A stretch of 64,000 nucleotides of DNA from Roseateles_B flavus (GTDB lineage: Bacteria > Pseudomonadota > Gammaproteobacteria > Burkholderiales > Burkholderiaceae_C): contig NZ_JBDPZC010000008.1 of assembly GCF_039872765.1 (NCBI RefSeq), positions 1 through 64,000 on the forward strand, written 5' to 3'. Position 1 is the stretch's first letter. Each line of letters opens with the position of its first letter. This document shows positions 8,200 through 16,437 of the stretch, one piece after another. The notes below the pieces were generated by a model. That model was not told the DNA's origin, ran no database searches, and saw only the letters and a list, made by a program, of their open reading frames with translations. Position numbers and translations under genes: made by a program.

Positions 8200-8294
8200 G
8201 TGTATGATGGGCTCATCATCCTGATTCCAACGCGTGGCGGGATGTCCGGCGCCTGTTTCTGGGCCGGGCTGACAGGGCTGCGCGGCCTCGCGCC

Positions 8295-9065
8295 ATGAGC
8301 CAAGCGATTGCCTCCTTCCCGCTGGACTTCAACTCGACCGCCTCGGCGCCACGTGCGCCCGAGTCGGCCCGCTCCCCGCGCGAGCCCGAGCCGCCCCTGG
8401 CGGCCCTGCCGCTGCTGGGACCCACCGAGTGGCAGCCCCGTCGCAGCAAGCGCCTGCTGCTGCCCGTGCTGGGCCTGCATGCGGTGATGGCCTGGGGCCT
8501 GGTGCAGATGGGCGTCGTGCCCATGCCCAGCCGTCCGGCGCCGGTGGAGGTCAAGCTGCTGACCGTGCCCCCGCCCAAGACGACGCCGCCACCCGCCGCC
8601 CGCCCGACGCTGGCGCCCCAGTTCCAGCAGCTGACCGTGCCGCCGGTGGAGGTGCCGGTGATCCAGGTGGCACCGTCGCCGGTGCTCGCCGTGGTGGCCG
8701 AGAACCCGCCGCCGCGCCCGGTGGTGGTGTCCACGCCGGCCCCGGCACCGGCCGGCCCGGGTCCGGTCCACTCCGGCCCGCGCGAGGTGTCTGCCAGCGC
8801 GGTGCAGTATCTGCAGGCGCCGCCTATTGCCGTGCCGGCGCTGTCCCGCCGCCTGGGTGAGAAGGGCACCGTGGTGCTGCGCGTGCTGGTGGACCGCGAC
8901 GGCCTGCCGCGCCAGATCACCCTGCAGCAGTCCTCCGGCTTCGCCCGCCTGGACGAGCAGGCCCAGCAGGCCATGCGCGCCGCCCGCTTCAAGCCGCACA
9001 CCGAGAATGGCGAGCCGGTCGAGATGCTGGTGCTGACCCCCATCCAGTACGAGCTTGGCCGGTGA
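8295..9065 (+). CDS. TonB-family energy transducer (iron island)
   Basis: 256 residues. A cytoplasmic tail of about 50 residues is followed by one membrane helix (LLLPVLGLHAVMAWGLVQMGVV), a Pro-rich periplasmic spacer (PPPKTTPPPAARP and later PPPRPVV) and a C-terminal TonB domain: SRRLGEKGTVVLRVLVDRDG, LQQSSGFARLDEQAQQAMR, ARFKPHTENGEPV. It couples the proton-motive force to outer-membrane receptors, presumably the siderophore receptor encoded 1.3 kb downstream. It is overlapped by the next gene (GTGA at 9062-9065) and preceded by a Fur-like operator. Confidence 0.9.
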   Translation: MSQAIASFPLDFNSTASAPRAPESARSPREPEPPLAALPLLGPTEWQPRRSKRLLLPVLGLHAVMAWGLVQMGVVPMPSRPAPVEVKLLTVPPPKTTPPPAARPTLAPQFQQLTVPPVEVPVIQVAPSPVLAVVAENPPPRPVVVSTPAPAPAGPGPVHSGPREVSASAVQYLQAPPIAVPALSRRLGEKGTVVLRVLVDRDGLPRQITLQQSSGFARLDEQAQQAMRAARFKPHTENGEPVEMLVLTPIQYELGR

Positions 9066-10150
9066 GCTGGCGCTCACCTCTGCTCACATCCATCCCGCCG
9101 CACGTGGTGGCGGCCGCAGACTACATGGCGCTGGCCCGCGAGCGCCTGGACGATGCCGCCTGGGCCTATCTGGACGGCGCCGCGGCGGATGAGCGCACGG
9201 ACGCCGCCAACCGCGCCGCCTTCGCCCGCCTGGACCTCCAGACCCGCGTCCTGCGCGACCTGCGGGGTGGACACACCCGCTGCCAGCTGCTGGGCATGGC
9301 CTTGCCCCACCCCCTGCTGCTGGCACCGGTGGCGCACCAGGGCCTCTTCCATCCCGATGCCGAGGCCGCGACCGCCCTGGCGGCGGGCGTGATGCAGACG
9401 CCCCTGATCGTCAGCACTCTGTCCACCCTGGGCATCGAGGCCATTGCCGCCCAGACGAGCGGGCCGCTGTGGTTCCAGCTCTATGCCCAGCCGCGCTGGG
9501 AGGACAGCCTGCGCCTGGTCCGGCGGGCCGAGGACGCCGGCTGCCGCGCCCTGGTGCTGACGGTGGATGCGCCCGTCGCAGGCGTGCGCAACCGGGAGCA
9601 GCGGGCGGGCTTTGCCTTGCCGCCCGCCCTGGCGCCGCGCGACCTCCAGGACTGTGCGCCCCTGCCGCCCGGTCAGCCCGGCACGGACCCCGTCTTTGAT
9701 CGGCTCATGGCCGTTGCTCCACGCTGGGAGCATGTGGAGGCCCTGCGCCAGGCCAGCGCGTTGCCCCTGCTGATCAAGGGCCTGACCCATCCGGACGACG
9801 CTCGCCTGGCGCTGGAGGCCGGGGTCGACGGCGTGATCGTGTCCAACCACGGCGGTCGCACCCTGGACGGCCTGCCCGCCAGTCTGGACCTGCTGCCGGC
9901 CATCGTGCAGGCGGTGCAGGGCCGGGTGCCGGTCCTGATGGACGGCGGGATCCGCCGCGGCAGCGATGTGTTCAAGGCCTTGTCCCTGGGTGCGGAGGCC
10001 GTGCTGCTGGGCCGCTGCTGGGTCCATGCCCTGGCCGCCGCGGGGGCGCTGGGCGTGGCCCATGTGATCCGCCTGCTGCAGGAGGAACTGGCCCTGACCA
10101 TGGCCTTGTGCGGCTGCCGGGACCTCTCGGAGGTGCGCGCCCGGGCCTGA
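9062..10150 (+). CDS. FMN-dependent alpha-hydroxy-acid oxidase/dehydrogenase
   Basis: 362 residues, full-length lactate/glycolate-oxidase fold. Seen: AWAYLDGAAADERT near the N-terminus, PLLLAPVAHQGLFHPDAE (FMN pocket), WFQLYAQPRWEDS, LVLTVDAPV, and VSNHGGRTLDGLPASLDLLP containing the catalytic His263 and substrate-binding Arg266, then DGGIRRGSDVFKALSLGAEAVLLGR. It oxidises a small 2-hydroxy acid, substrate unknown. The GTG start overlaps the tonB stop, so it is translationally coupled and under the same Fur-like site. An oxidase tied to TonB is unusual and may relate to a hydroxycarboxylate siderophore or reductant supply (inference). Confidence 0.88.
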   Translation: MSWRSPLLTSIPPHVVAAADYMALARERLDDAAWAYLDGAAADERTDAANRAAFARLDLQTRVLRDLRGGHTRCQLLGMALPHPLLLAPVAHQGLFHPDAEAATALAAGVMQTPLIVSTLSTLGIEAIAAQTSGPLWFQLYAQPRWEDSLRLVRRAEDAGCRALVLTVDAPVAGVRNREQRAGFALPPALAPRDLQDCAPLPPGQPGTDPVFDRLMAVAPRWEHVEALRQASALPLLIKGLTHPDDARLALEAGVDGVIVSNHGGRTLDGLPASLDLLPAIVQAVQGRVPVLMDGGIRRGSDVFKALSLGAEAVLLGRCWVHALAAAGALGVAHVIRLLQEELALTMALCGCRDLSEVRARA

Positions 10151-10180
10151 ATGCGAGTTCCCTGACATAAATCAATTGCA

Positions 10181-10199
10181 AATGCGAATGCTTCGCATC
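10181..10199. promoter_or_regulatory. Fur-box-like operator before siderophore receptor
   Basis: AATGCGAATGCTTCGCATC, the same palindrome as at 8181 with two changed bases, placed about 140 bases before the receptor start. The paired sites bracket the TonB/oxidase operon and the receptor operon. Confidence 0.72.
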
Positions 10200-10335
10200 T
10201 AGAATACTGATCTGTCGCAGCAAGCCATCCGTTTCATCGGGCGGGGTGCCTCGCGCACCGGCCCGGCAGGGCGAGGGGGTGCGAGGCCCGGCCTTCGGTA
10301 GCCAGCCGCCCCCTGAACGTCGAAACGGAGCCCCC

Positions 10336-12666
10336 ATGTCGCACATCAAGAGCCGCAAGCACGCGGCCCCCGCCCGCCTGAGCACCACCGCCCTGGCCCT
10401 GCTGGCCGGCAGCCTGCCGGGCCTGGCCCTCGCCGCCGAGAATGCCCCGGCCCCGCGCAAGGCTGAAGAACAGGTGCTGCCCACCCTGAAGGCCACCGCG
10501 GCGCCCGAATCCGGCTTCAAGGCCGACACCAGCGCCAACATCAAGCTGACCCAGCCCCTGCTGGACACGCCCAAGACCGTGCAGGTCATCAAGAAGGAGA
10601 TGTTGCAGGAACAGGGCGCGGCCTCGCTGATGGACGCGCTGCGCAACACCCCCGGCATCACCATGCAGCTCGGCGAGAACGGCAATACCTCGGCGGGTGA
10701 CACCTTCCAGATGCGTGGCTTCTCGACCCAGTCCGCCACCTTCGTCGATGGCATGCGTGACCTGGGCGCCGTCACCCGTGACACCTTCAATCTGGAGTCG
10801 GTGGAGGTGGTCAAGGGCCCGTCCGGTGCGGACATCGGCCGTGGCGCCAGCGCCGGCTACATCAACCTGATCAGCAAGCAGGCCCAGGCCGACCAGTTCA
10901 ACGAGCTCAATGTGAGCCTGGGTACCGCCAGCCGCAAGCGCGCCACGCTGGACAGCAATGTGCAGCTGGGCACGAACACCGCGGCCCGCGTCAACGTGAT
11001 GGTGCAGGACGGCGGCGTCGAGGGCCGCGACCAGGTCAAGAACAAGGGCTGGGGCGTCGCGCCCTCCATCGCCTTCGGCCTCAACACGCCCACCCGCGTC
11101 TTCCTCTATTCCCAGCACCTGCGCCAGGACAATGTGCCGGACGGCGGCATCCCCACCACCGGCATGCAGGGCTTCTACAACGCCGATGCCAGGATCCAGG
11201 CCGCCAGCAGGGTGCGCCGCGAGAACTTCTACGGCAGCCCCGCCGACCACGAGAAGGTGGACGCCGACATGTTCTCGGCCCGCCTCGAGATGGACCTGGG
11301 CGGCGGCACCCAGCTCAAGAGCCTGACCCGCTACGGCCGCACGCACATGGAGCGTGTGCTGACCGGCATCAACGGCCTCAGCATCAACGCCGGCACCCAG
11401 GCCCTCGAGGTGGCGCGCACCCGCCAGCGCGTGGACCAGCGCAACGAGATCCTGGGCAATCAGACCCATGTGGTGACCGGCTTCAAGCTCGGCGGCCTGC
11501 AGAACGACCTCAGCGCCGGCTTCGAGCTGCTGATGGAAACGCAGAACAACCGCGGCTTCACCAACGGCAGCACCAGCACCGTGGACGTCGTGCTGAACAA
11601 GGCCAAGGTGCCGGGCATCGCCCTGCCCAATGCCAATCTTTACGCCCCGAACATGGCCGACGTGCTGGGCACGCCCATTGCCACCGGCGCCGACACCGAC
11701 GGCCGCAGCCTCACCCAGGCGCTCTACGCCTTCGACACCCTGCACATCAGCCAGCAGCTCAAGCTCAACGCCGGTCTGCGCGTGGAGCACTACAGCCTGC
11801 GCACCAACAGCAGCACCCTGGTGACCGGCGGCACGGGCGGCAACCTGGCCACCTACAAGCCCCTGGGCTACGACGTGGGCAGCTTCGCGCCGAGCCACCT
11901 CACGAGCAGCGACTGGCTCAAGAGCTGGAACCTGGGCCTGGTCTACAAGCCGGTGGCCGAGGGCACGGTCTACCTCTCGCTGGCCAACAGCCTGACCCCG
12001 CCGGGCGGCGACAACTTCGCGCTGTCGTCGAGCGCCACCAGTCAGGCCAATGCCGCGCTGGATCCGCAGAAGACCAGCAATGTGGAGCTGGGCGCCAAGT
12101 GGGAGCTGCTGGACCGCCGCCTCAACGTCAGCGCGGCCCTGTACCACACCCGTAACGAAGGCCAGGTCTCCTATGACGACCTGAAGAACCCCGTCCCCAT
12201 GGGCAAGACCCGGGTGACGGGCCTGGAGCTCTCGGCCGTGGGCCAGATCACCAACTTCTGGCAGGTCTCGGCCGGCATCGCCCGCATGAAGACCAGGCAG
12301 TCCGACCAGTGGAGCAGCGACCGCACGACCGAGACCGTCGGCGTGCGCTGGTCGCCGGACTGGACGGCCACGGTGTGGACCTCCTACACCTTTGGCGACA
12401 TCACCCTGGGCGGTGGCCTGCGCCATGTGTCCGAGCAGAAGCGCGCCATCACCACGGCGACGGCGGCCCAGAACATGCCCAGCATCCCGGCCTACACGGT
12501 GGCCGACCTGATGGCGTCCTATGCCTGGAGCAAGACCCTGAAGTTCCAGCTCAACGTGGGCAATGTCTTCGACAAGACCTACATCGCCTCGCTCAACAAC
12601 AGCGGTGCGCGCATGAAGCTCGGCGCCGAGCGCAATGTGAGCCTGAGCGCCAACCTGCTGTTCTGA
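10336..12666 (+). CDS. TonB-dependent catecholate-type siderophore receptor (PiuA/Fiu-like)
   Basis: 776 residues. A signal peptide ends near ALAAEN. The plug domain has TPKTVQVIKKEMLQEQGA, LRNTPGIT, FQMRGFSTQSATFVDGMRD and ESVEVVKGPSGADIGRGASAGYINL. The 22-strand barrel ends with the consensus KFQLNVGNVFDKTY and terminal Phe (SLSANLLF). Imports ferric siderophores with TonB energy. The next gene is a PiuC-like hydroxylase, a pairing typical of Fiu/PiuA receptors. The start is ATG 10336 after ACGGAG; the reading frame is open further upstream but only ATG 10336 gives a signal peptide. Confidence 0.93.
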   Translation: MSHIKSRKHAAPARLSTTALALLAGSLPGLALAAENAPAPRKAEEQVLPTLKATAAPESGFKADTSANIKLTQPLLDTPKTVQVIKKEMLQEQGAASLMDALRNTPGITMQLGENGNTSAGDTFQMRGFSTQSATFVDGMRDLGAVTRDTFNLESVEVVKGPSGADIGRGASAGYINLISKQAQADQFNELNVSLGTASRKRATLDSNVQLGTNTAARVNVMVQDGGVEGRDQVKNKGWGVAPSIAFGLNTPTRVFLYSQHLRQDNVPDGGIPTTGMQGFYNADARIQAASRVRRENFYGSPADHEKVDADMFSARLEMDLGGGTQLKSLTRYGRTHMERVLTGINGLSINAGTQALEVARTRQRVDQRNEILGNQTHVVTGFKLGGLQNDLSAGFELLMETQNNRGFTNGSTSTVDVVLNKAKVPGIALPNANLYAPNMADVLGTPIATGADTDGRSLTQALYAFDTLHISQQLKLNAGLRVEHYSLRTNSSTLVTGGTGGNLATYKPLGYDVGSFAPSHLTSSDWLKSWNLGLVYKPVAEGTVYLSLANSLTPPGGDNFALSSSATSQANAALDPQKTSNVELGAKWELLDRRLNVSAALYHTRNEGQVSYDDLKNPVPMGKTRVTGLELSAVGQITNFWQVSAGIARMKTRQSDQWSSDRTTETVGVRWSPDWTATVWTSYTFGDITLGGGLRHVSEQKRAITTATAAQNMPSIPAYTVADLMASYAWSKTLKFQLNVGNVFDKTYIASLNNSGARMKLGAERNVSLSANLLF

Positions 12667-12704
12667 GCGCGGCACTGACACCCACCCTTTCCCCAGGAGC
12701 CCGC

Positions 12705-13382
12705 ATGCTGCTGCACATTCCCGAAGTTCTCGGCAAGTCGGAGGTGCAGTCGCTGCGGCGCGCCCTGGATGAGGCTGGCTGGGTGTCAGGTCTTGCCACC
12801 GCCGGCCCGCAGGCCGCCCGCGCGAAGGACAACGAGCAGCTGAGCCCGGACTCCCCGGCCTTTCTGCCCCTGTCCGAGCGTGTGGCCGCGGCCCTGCAGC
12901 GCCATCCGCTGTTCCTCTCGGCCGTGCTGCCGCGCCACGTGCTGCCGCCCATGTTCAACCGCTACCAGGGTGGCGGCCAGTACGGCAACCACATCGACAA
13001 CGCCCTGCAGACCGACCGCCGCAGCGGCCAGGTGGTGCGCACCGACGTGTCGACCACGGTCTTCCTCTCCGAGCCCGAGGAGTACGAGGGCGGCGAGCTG
13101 ATCGTGGAAGACAGCTACGGCACGCACGAGGTCAAGCTGGCCGCGGGTGATGCCATCGTCTACCCCTCCACCTCCCTGCACCGCGTGGAGCCGGTGCGCT
13201 CGGGCGCGCGCATCGCCTCCTTCCTCTGGACGCAGAGCCTGGTGCGCGACGCCTGGCGCCGCGCCATGCTCTTCGAGCTGGACATGACCATCGTCAAGCT
13301 GCGCGGCCAGCTGGGTGACAACGCCGAGGTGACGGCGCTGACCGGCCACTATCACAAGCTGCTGCAGCAATGGGCGGAATGA
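12705..13382 (+). CDS. PKHD-type Fe(II)/2-oxoglutarate hydroxylase (PiuC/YbiX family)
   Basis: 225 residues, the normal length. Iron ligands H96, D98 (QYGNHIDNAL) and H159 (SLHRVEPV), and 2-oxoglutarate-binding R169 (RSGARIASFLW), are all present. The family is co-transcribed with TonB siderophore receptors and is thought to process the siderophore or a related ligand; the substrate is not established. The start ATG 12705 follows CAGGAG. Residues 27-30 (VSGL) are encoded by a copy of the dispersed repeat, where family members usually read WVDGR. The stop overlaps the next ATG (ATGA). Confidence 0.92.
   Translation: MLLHIPEVLGKSEVQSLRRALDEAGWVSGLATAGPQAARAKDNEQLSPDSPAFLPLSERVAAALQRHPLFLSAVLPRHVLPPMFNRYQGGGQYGNHIDNALQTDRRSGQVVRTDVSTTVFLSEPEEYEGGELIVEDSYGTHEVKLAAGDAIVYPSTSLHRVEPVRSGARIASFLWTQSLVRDAWRRAMLFELDMTIVKLRGQLGDNAEVTALTGHYHKLLQQWAE
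12782..12795 (+). repeat. Dispersed motif copy 3 (GGTGTCAGGTCTTG)
   Basis: GGTGTCAGGTCTTG inside the PKHD hydroxylase gene, one base different from the main form and identical to the copy at 37157. It is read in a different frame from other copies (VSGL). Confidence 0.6.
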
Positions 13383-14017
13383 CCGACATCGCCAAGCCCG
13401 GAGCCAAACCCTCGAGGGCCGGCTGGATGCGCACGCTCTACCAGTGGCACTGGATCAGCTCGGCGCTGTCCCTGGTGGGCATGCTGCTGTTCGCGGTCAC
13501 GGGCTTCACGCTCAACCATGCGTCGGACATCGAAAGCAGGCCACGCGTGGTCCAGCGCGAGCTGACTCTGCCCGTCGCGCTGCTGCCGGCCCTGGCATCT
13601 GGCGCGCTGCAGGGTGATGCCGCCGTGCCTGCGCCGGTGCGCGACTGGCTGGTGCGCGAGCTGGACGCCGAGCTGGCCCGCGACGGCAGCATCGAGTGGT
13701 CGCCCGAGGAGCTCTACATGGCCCTGCCGCGCCCGGGCGGCGACGCCTGGCTGCGCCTGGACCGGCAAAGCGGCGCGCTGGAGTACGAGAACAGCGACCG
13801 CGGCTGGCTGGCCTACTTCAACGACCTCCACAAGGGCCGGCATGCCGGCCGGGCCTGGAGCCTGTTCATCGACGTCTTCGCAGGCGCCTGCCTGCTGTTC
13901 TGCCTCACCGGCCTGCTGATCCTGCAGCAGCACGCGGGGCGGCGCCCGAGCACCTGGCCCCTGGTCGGCGCGGGCCTGGTCCTGCCGGTGCTGCTGGCCC
14001 TGCTGCTGGTGCACTGA
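13379..14017 (+). CDS. PepSY-associated transmembrane protein
   Basis: 212 residues. A first membrane helix comes right after the N-terminal WMRTLYQWHWISS, the conserved FTLNHASDIE follows it, then a periplasmic PepSY-like region (LRLDRQSGALEYENSDRGWLAYFNDLHKGRHAG) and two closing helices (SLFIDVFAGACLLFCLTGLLIL and the C-terminal GLVLPVLLALLLVH). Such proteins carry electrons across the inner membrane in ferric-reduction systems. ATG 13379 overlaps the previous stop. It heads the redox block DUF2271, DUF4198, ApbE, flavoprotein reductase. Confidence 0.85.
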   Translation: MTDIAKPGAKPSRAGWMRTLYQWHWISSALSLVGMLLFAVTGFTLNHASDIESRPRVVQRELTLPVALLPALASGALQGDAAVPAPVRDWLVRELDAELARDGSIEWSPEELYMALPRPGGDAWLRLDRQSGALEYENSDRGWLAYFNDLHKGRHAGRAWSLFIDVFAGACLLFCLTGLLILQQHAGRRPSTWPLVGAGLVLPVLLALLLVH

Positions 14018-14044
14018 ATTCAAGGAATCTGGAAGGACACCCTC

Positions 14045-14575
14045 ATGCAAACCTCTCTCCTCAGCGCCCGCTTCGCGGCCCTCGGCGCCCTGGGCCTGGC
14101 GGGCTCGCCGGTCTGGGCGGCCGAAGTCCAGCTCAAGCTCGACATCCCCCGCCTCAACGTGGCCGAGTATCACAAGCCTTACGTGGCCGTGTGGCTGGAG
14201 AAGCCCGGCGAAGCCGGCGCCGCGGCGCAGCTGGCCGTCTGGTACGACCTCAAGAAGCCCAACAACGGCGGCACGAAATGGCTGCGCGACATGCGCCAGT
14301 GGTGGCGCCAGGGCGGTCGGTCCCTGAGCCTGCCGGCGGACGGCGTCAGCGGCGCCACCCGCGCGCCCGGCGAGGCCGTGCTGCAGCTGGACAAGCACCC
14401 TGCCCTGGCCCAGCTGCCGGCCGGCAACTACGAGCTGGTGGTGGAAGCCGCCCGCGAGGCCGGCGGCCGCGAGGTGCTGCGCCTGCCCCTGAGCTGGCCC
14501 GTCAAGACGGCCCAGCAGGCCAAGGCCCAGGGCGAGCATGAGCTCGGCGCCGTGCAACTGAACACCAAACCGTGA
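14045..14575 (+). CDS. DUF2271 periplasmic protein with flavinylation motif
   Basis: 176 residues with a signal peptide (LGALGLAGSPVWAAE). The body matches DUF2271: HKPYVAVWLE, AVWYDLKKPNNGGTKWLRDMRQWWR. Residues 99-105 read DGVSGAT, the D-x-x-S/T-G-A-T pattern to which ApbE attaches FMN through the Thr, here T105 (codon 14357-14359). With apbE two genes downstream, this protein is likely a covalent FMN electron carrier in the periplasm receiving electrons from the PepSY protein. The flavinylation motif is seen directly; modification is inference. Confidence 0.83.
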   Translation: MQTSLLSARFAALGALGLAGSPVWAAEVQLKLDIPRLNVAEYHKPYVAVWLEKPGEAGAAAQLAVWYDLKKPNNGGTKWLRDMRQWWRQGGRSLSLPADGVSGATRAPGEAVLQLDKHPALAQLPAGNYELVVEAAREAGGREVLRLPLSWPVKTAQQAKAQGEHELGAVQLNTKP

Positions 14576-14586
14576 GGAGGCTGACC

Positions 14587-15405
14587 ATGTGGAGCAAGAC
14601 CCGACCCCTGCTGACCGCCCTGGCCCTGTGCCTGGCCGGCAACGCCCAGGCCCACATGACCTGGCTGCTGGCCAACAGCTACCAGGTCAATGGCAAGGAG
14701 CCCGTGGTGTCCGTGGATGCCGCGGTGTCCGAAGACCTCTTCGTCTTCGAGCGCGCCCTGAAGCTGGAGCAGATCCTGATCACCGCGCCCGACGGCAGCA
14801 AGCAGGAGGCCCAGCAGCGCACGGCCGCCCGCCATCGCGAGAGCTTCGAGCTGCGCCTCACGCAGGATGGCACCTACCGCGTCAGCCATGTGCAGCTGGG
14901 CCTGATGGGCAGCTATGTGCTGGACGGCCAGACCAAGCGCTTCCGCGCCACGCCCGCCACCCTGGACCAGGAGCTGCCCGCCGGCGCGCAGCTGCAGGGC
15001 CTGACCCAGGTGCACAACCGCCAGCAGATCTTCGTCAGCAAGGAAGAGCCGGGCAAGCTGGCCTTCGTGCCCGAGGGCCAGGGCCTGGAGCTGCTGCCCC
15101 TGGATCCGGTCACCGAGCTCAGCCATGGTGACCGCAGCCGCTTCCGCCTGCTGCTGGACGGCCAGCCCCTGGCCGAGGCGTCGGTGCGCCTGCTGCGCGA
15201 GGGCAACCGCTACCGCTACAAGCTGGGCGAGCAGCTGATCAAGACGGATGCCAAGGGCGAGTTCACCATTGAATGGACCGAGGCCGGCCGCTACTGGCTG
15301 GGCGCCGCCCAGGGCGACAAGCCTGCGCAGGGCGTGACGGGCACGCGCGAGAAGCCGCTGCGCCGCGCCAGCCTCAGCGCCAGCTTCGAAGTGCTGCCGC
15401 GCTGA
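14587..15405 (+). CDS. DUF4198 periplasmic protein
   Basis: 272 residues with a signal peptide ending near NAQAH, so the mature protein begins HMTWLL, an N-terminal His typical of metal-related DUF4198 proteins (NikM/CbtJ-like region). Other features are a beta-sandwich-like body, LDQELPAGAQLQG and a C-terminal domain with TDAKGEFTIEWTEAGRYWL. It probably binds metal or ligand at the periplasmic face of the redox block. The start is ATG 14587, seven bases after GAGGAGG; a GTG at 14572 overlapping the previous gene is less likely. Confidence 0.83.
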   Translation: MWSKTRPLLTALALCLAGNAQAHMTWLLANSYQVNGKEPVVSVDAAVSEDLFVFERALKLEQILITAPDGSKQEAQQRTAARHRESFELRLTQDGTYRVSHVQLGLMGSYVLDGQTKRFRATPATLDQELPAGAQLQGLTQVHNRQQIFVSKEEPGKLAFVPEGQGLELLPLDPVTELSHGDRSRFRLLLDGQPLAEASVRLLREGNRYRYKLGEQLIKTDAKGEFTIEWTEAGRYWLGAAQGDKPAQGVTGTREKPLRRASLSASFEVLPR

Positions 15406-15408
15406 GCG

Positions 15409-16437
15409 ATGTTCCCCTCCCCGGCCCCCATCCCGGCCCCGCGCCGCGCCCCGCCGCAGATCGCCATTCCCCGGCAGCTGCGGCCTGAGGTGCCGCCCTG
15501 GGGTCAGGTCTTGCACAGCCTGCAGGGGCAGACCATGGGCACCAGCTGGTCCCTGCTCTGCTATGGGCCGGCCGCCCTGCGCCTGGCGCCGGTGCAAGCG
15601 GCCGTGCAGGCGCGGCTGGACGCGCTGGTAGCCGAGCTGAGCCACTGGGAGCCCCGCTCTTTGCTGTGCCGCTTCAATGGCCTGCGTGTCGGCGAGGGCC
15701 TGGACCTGCCGCCCGACTTTGCTGCGGTCATCGCCGCCGCGCTGCACGTGGCGGAGGCCAGCGCCGGGGCGTTCGACCCCTGCATGGGCGCCCTGGTGCA
15801 GCGCTGGGGCTTCGGCCCGCCGGGCCAGCCGCCTGCGCAGGCCCGTGCGCCGCTGCAGGCCTGGCGCGAGCTGCGCTGGGACGCGCCACGCCGCCATCTG
15901 ATGCAGCCCGGCGGGCTGATGCTGGACTTCTCGGCCATCGCCAAGGGGCATGCGGTGGACTGCATCTCGACCTTGCTGGTCGAGCTGGGCCTGCCGCACC
16001 ACCTGGTCGAGATCGGCGGCGAGCTGCGCGGCCAGGGGCTCAAGCCGGAGGGCCAGCCCTGGTGGGTGGACGTGGAGCCGCCCGCCACGGATTGCGAGCT
16101 GCCCACGCTGCGCATCGCCCTGCACCAGCTGGCGGTGGCCAGCTCGGGCGACTACCGGCGCTTTCGCATCGACGGGCAAGGGCGGCGTCTGTCTCACACC
16201 CTGGACCCGCGCACCGGCCAGCCGGTGGCGCATGAGCTCGCCCTGGTGAGCGTGCTGCATGAGAGCGCCATGTGGGCCGACGCCTGGTCCACCGCGCTGA
16301 TGGTGCTGGGCCCCGAGCAAGGCCTGACCCTGGCGGCGTCCCGCGGCCTGGCGGCACGCCTCGTGCTGCGCGAGGGCGGGGGCTGGCGCCAGCTGCTGTC
16401 GCCCGCGCTGCAGGCACTGCTGGAGGACGCGGCATGA
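15409..16437 (+). CDS. apbE: ApbE, FAD:protein FMN transferase
   Basis: 342 residues. ApbE hallmarks: QTMGTSWS near residue 44, a central region with AGAFDPCMGALVQRWGFG, LDFSAIAKGHAVDCI (Mg/FAD site), LVEIGGELRGQG, SHTLDPRTGQPV and ADAWSTALMVLG. It cleaves FAD and attaches FMN to a Thr; the probable acceptor is the DUF2271 protein in the same operon. Oddly, no signal peptide or lipobox is visible: the first 43 residues are Pro/Arg-rich, and a copy of the dispersed repeat (15500-15513) encodes GQVL just before the conserved core. It overlaps the next gene by ATGA. Confidence 0.92.
   Translation: MFPSPAPIPAPRRAPPQIAIPRQLRPEVPPWGQVLHSLQGQTMGTSWSLLCYGPAALRLAPVQAAVQARLDALVAELSHWEPRSLLCRFNGLRVGEGLDLPPDFAAVIAAALHVAEASAGAFDPCMGALVQRWGFGPPGQPPAQARAPLQAWRELRWDAPRRHLMQPGGLMLDFSAIAKGHAVDCISTLLVELGLPHHLVEIGGELRGQGLKPEGQPWWVDVEPPATDCELPTLRIALHQLAVASSGDYRRFRIDGQGRRLSHTLDPRTGQPVAHELALVSVLHESAMWADAWSTALMVLGPEQGLTLAASRGLAARLVLREGGGWRQLLSPALQALLEDAA
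15500..15513 (+). repeat. Dispersed GGGGTCAGGTCTTG motif, copy 4
   Basis: Exact GGGGTCAGGTCTTG, in frame in apbE (W-GQVL-H), at the junction between the atypical N-terminus and the conserved domain. Confidence 0.8.

Noticed and set aside
10234..12681. 815-codon open frame on the minus strand
   Set aside because: Antisense shadow of the siderophore receptor, His/Val/Gly-rich with no motif.
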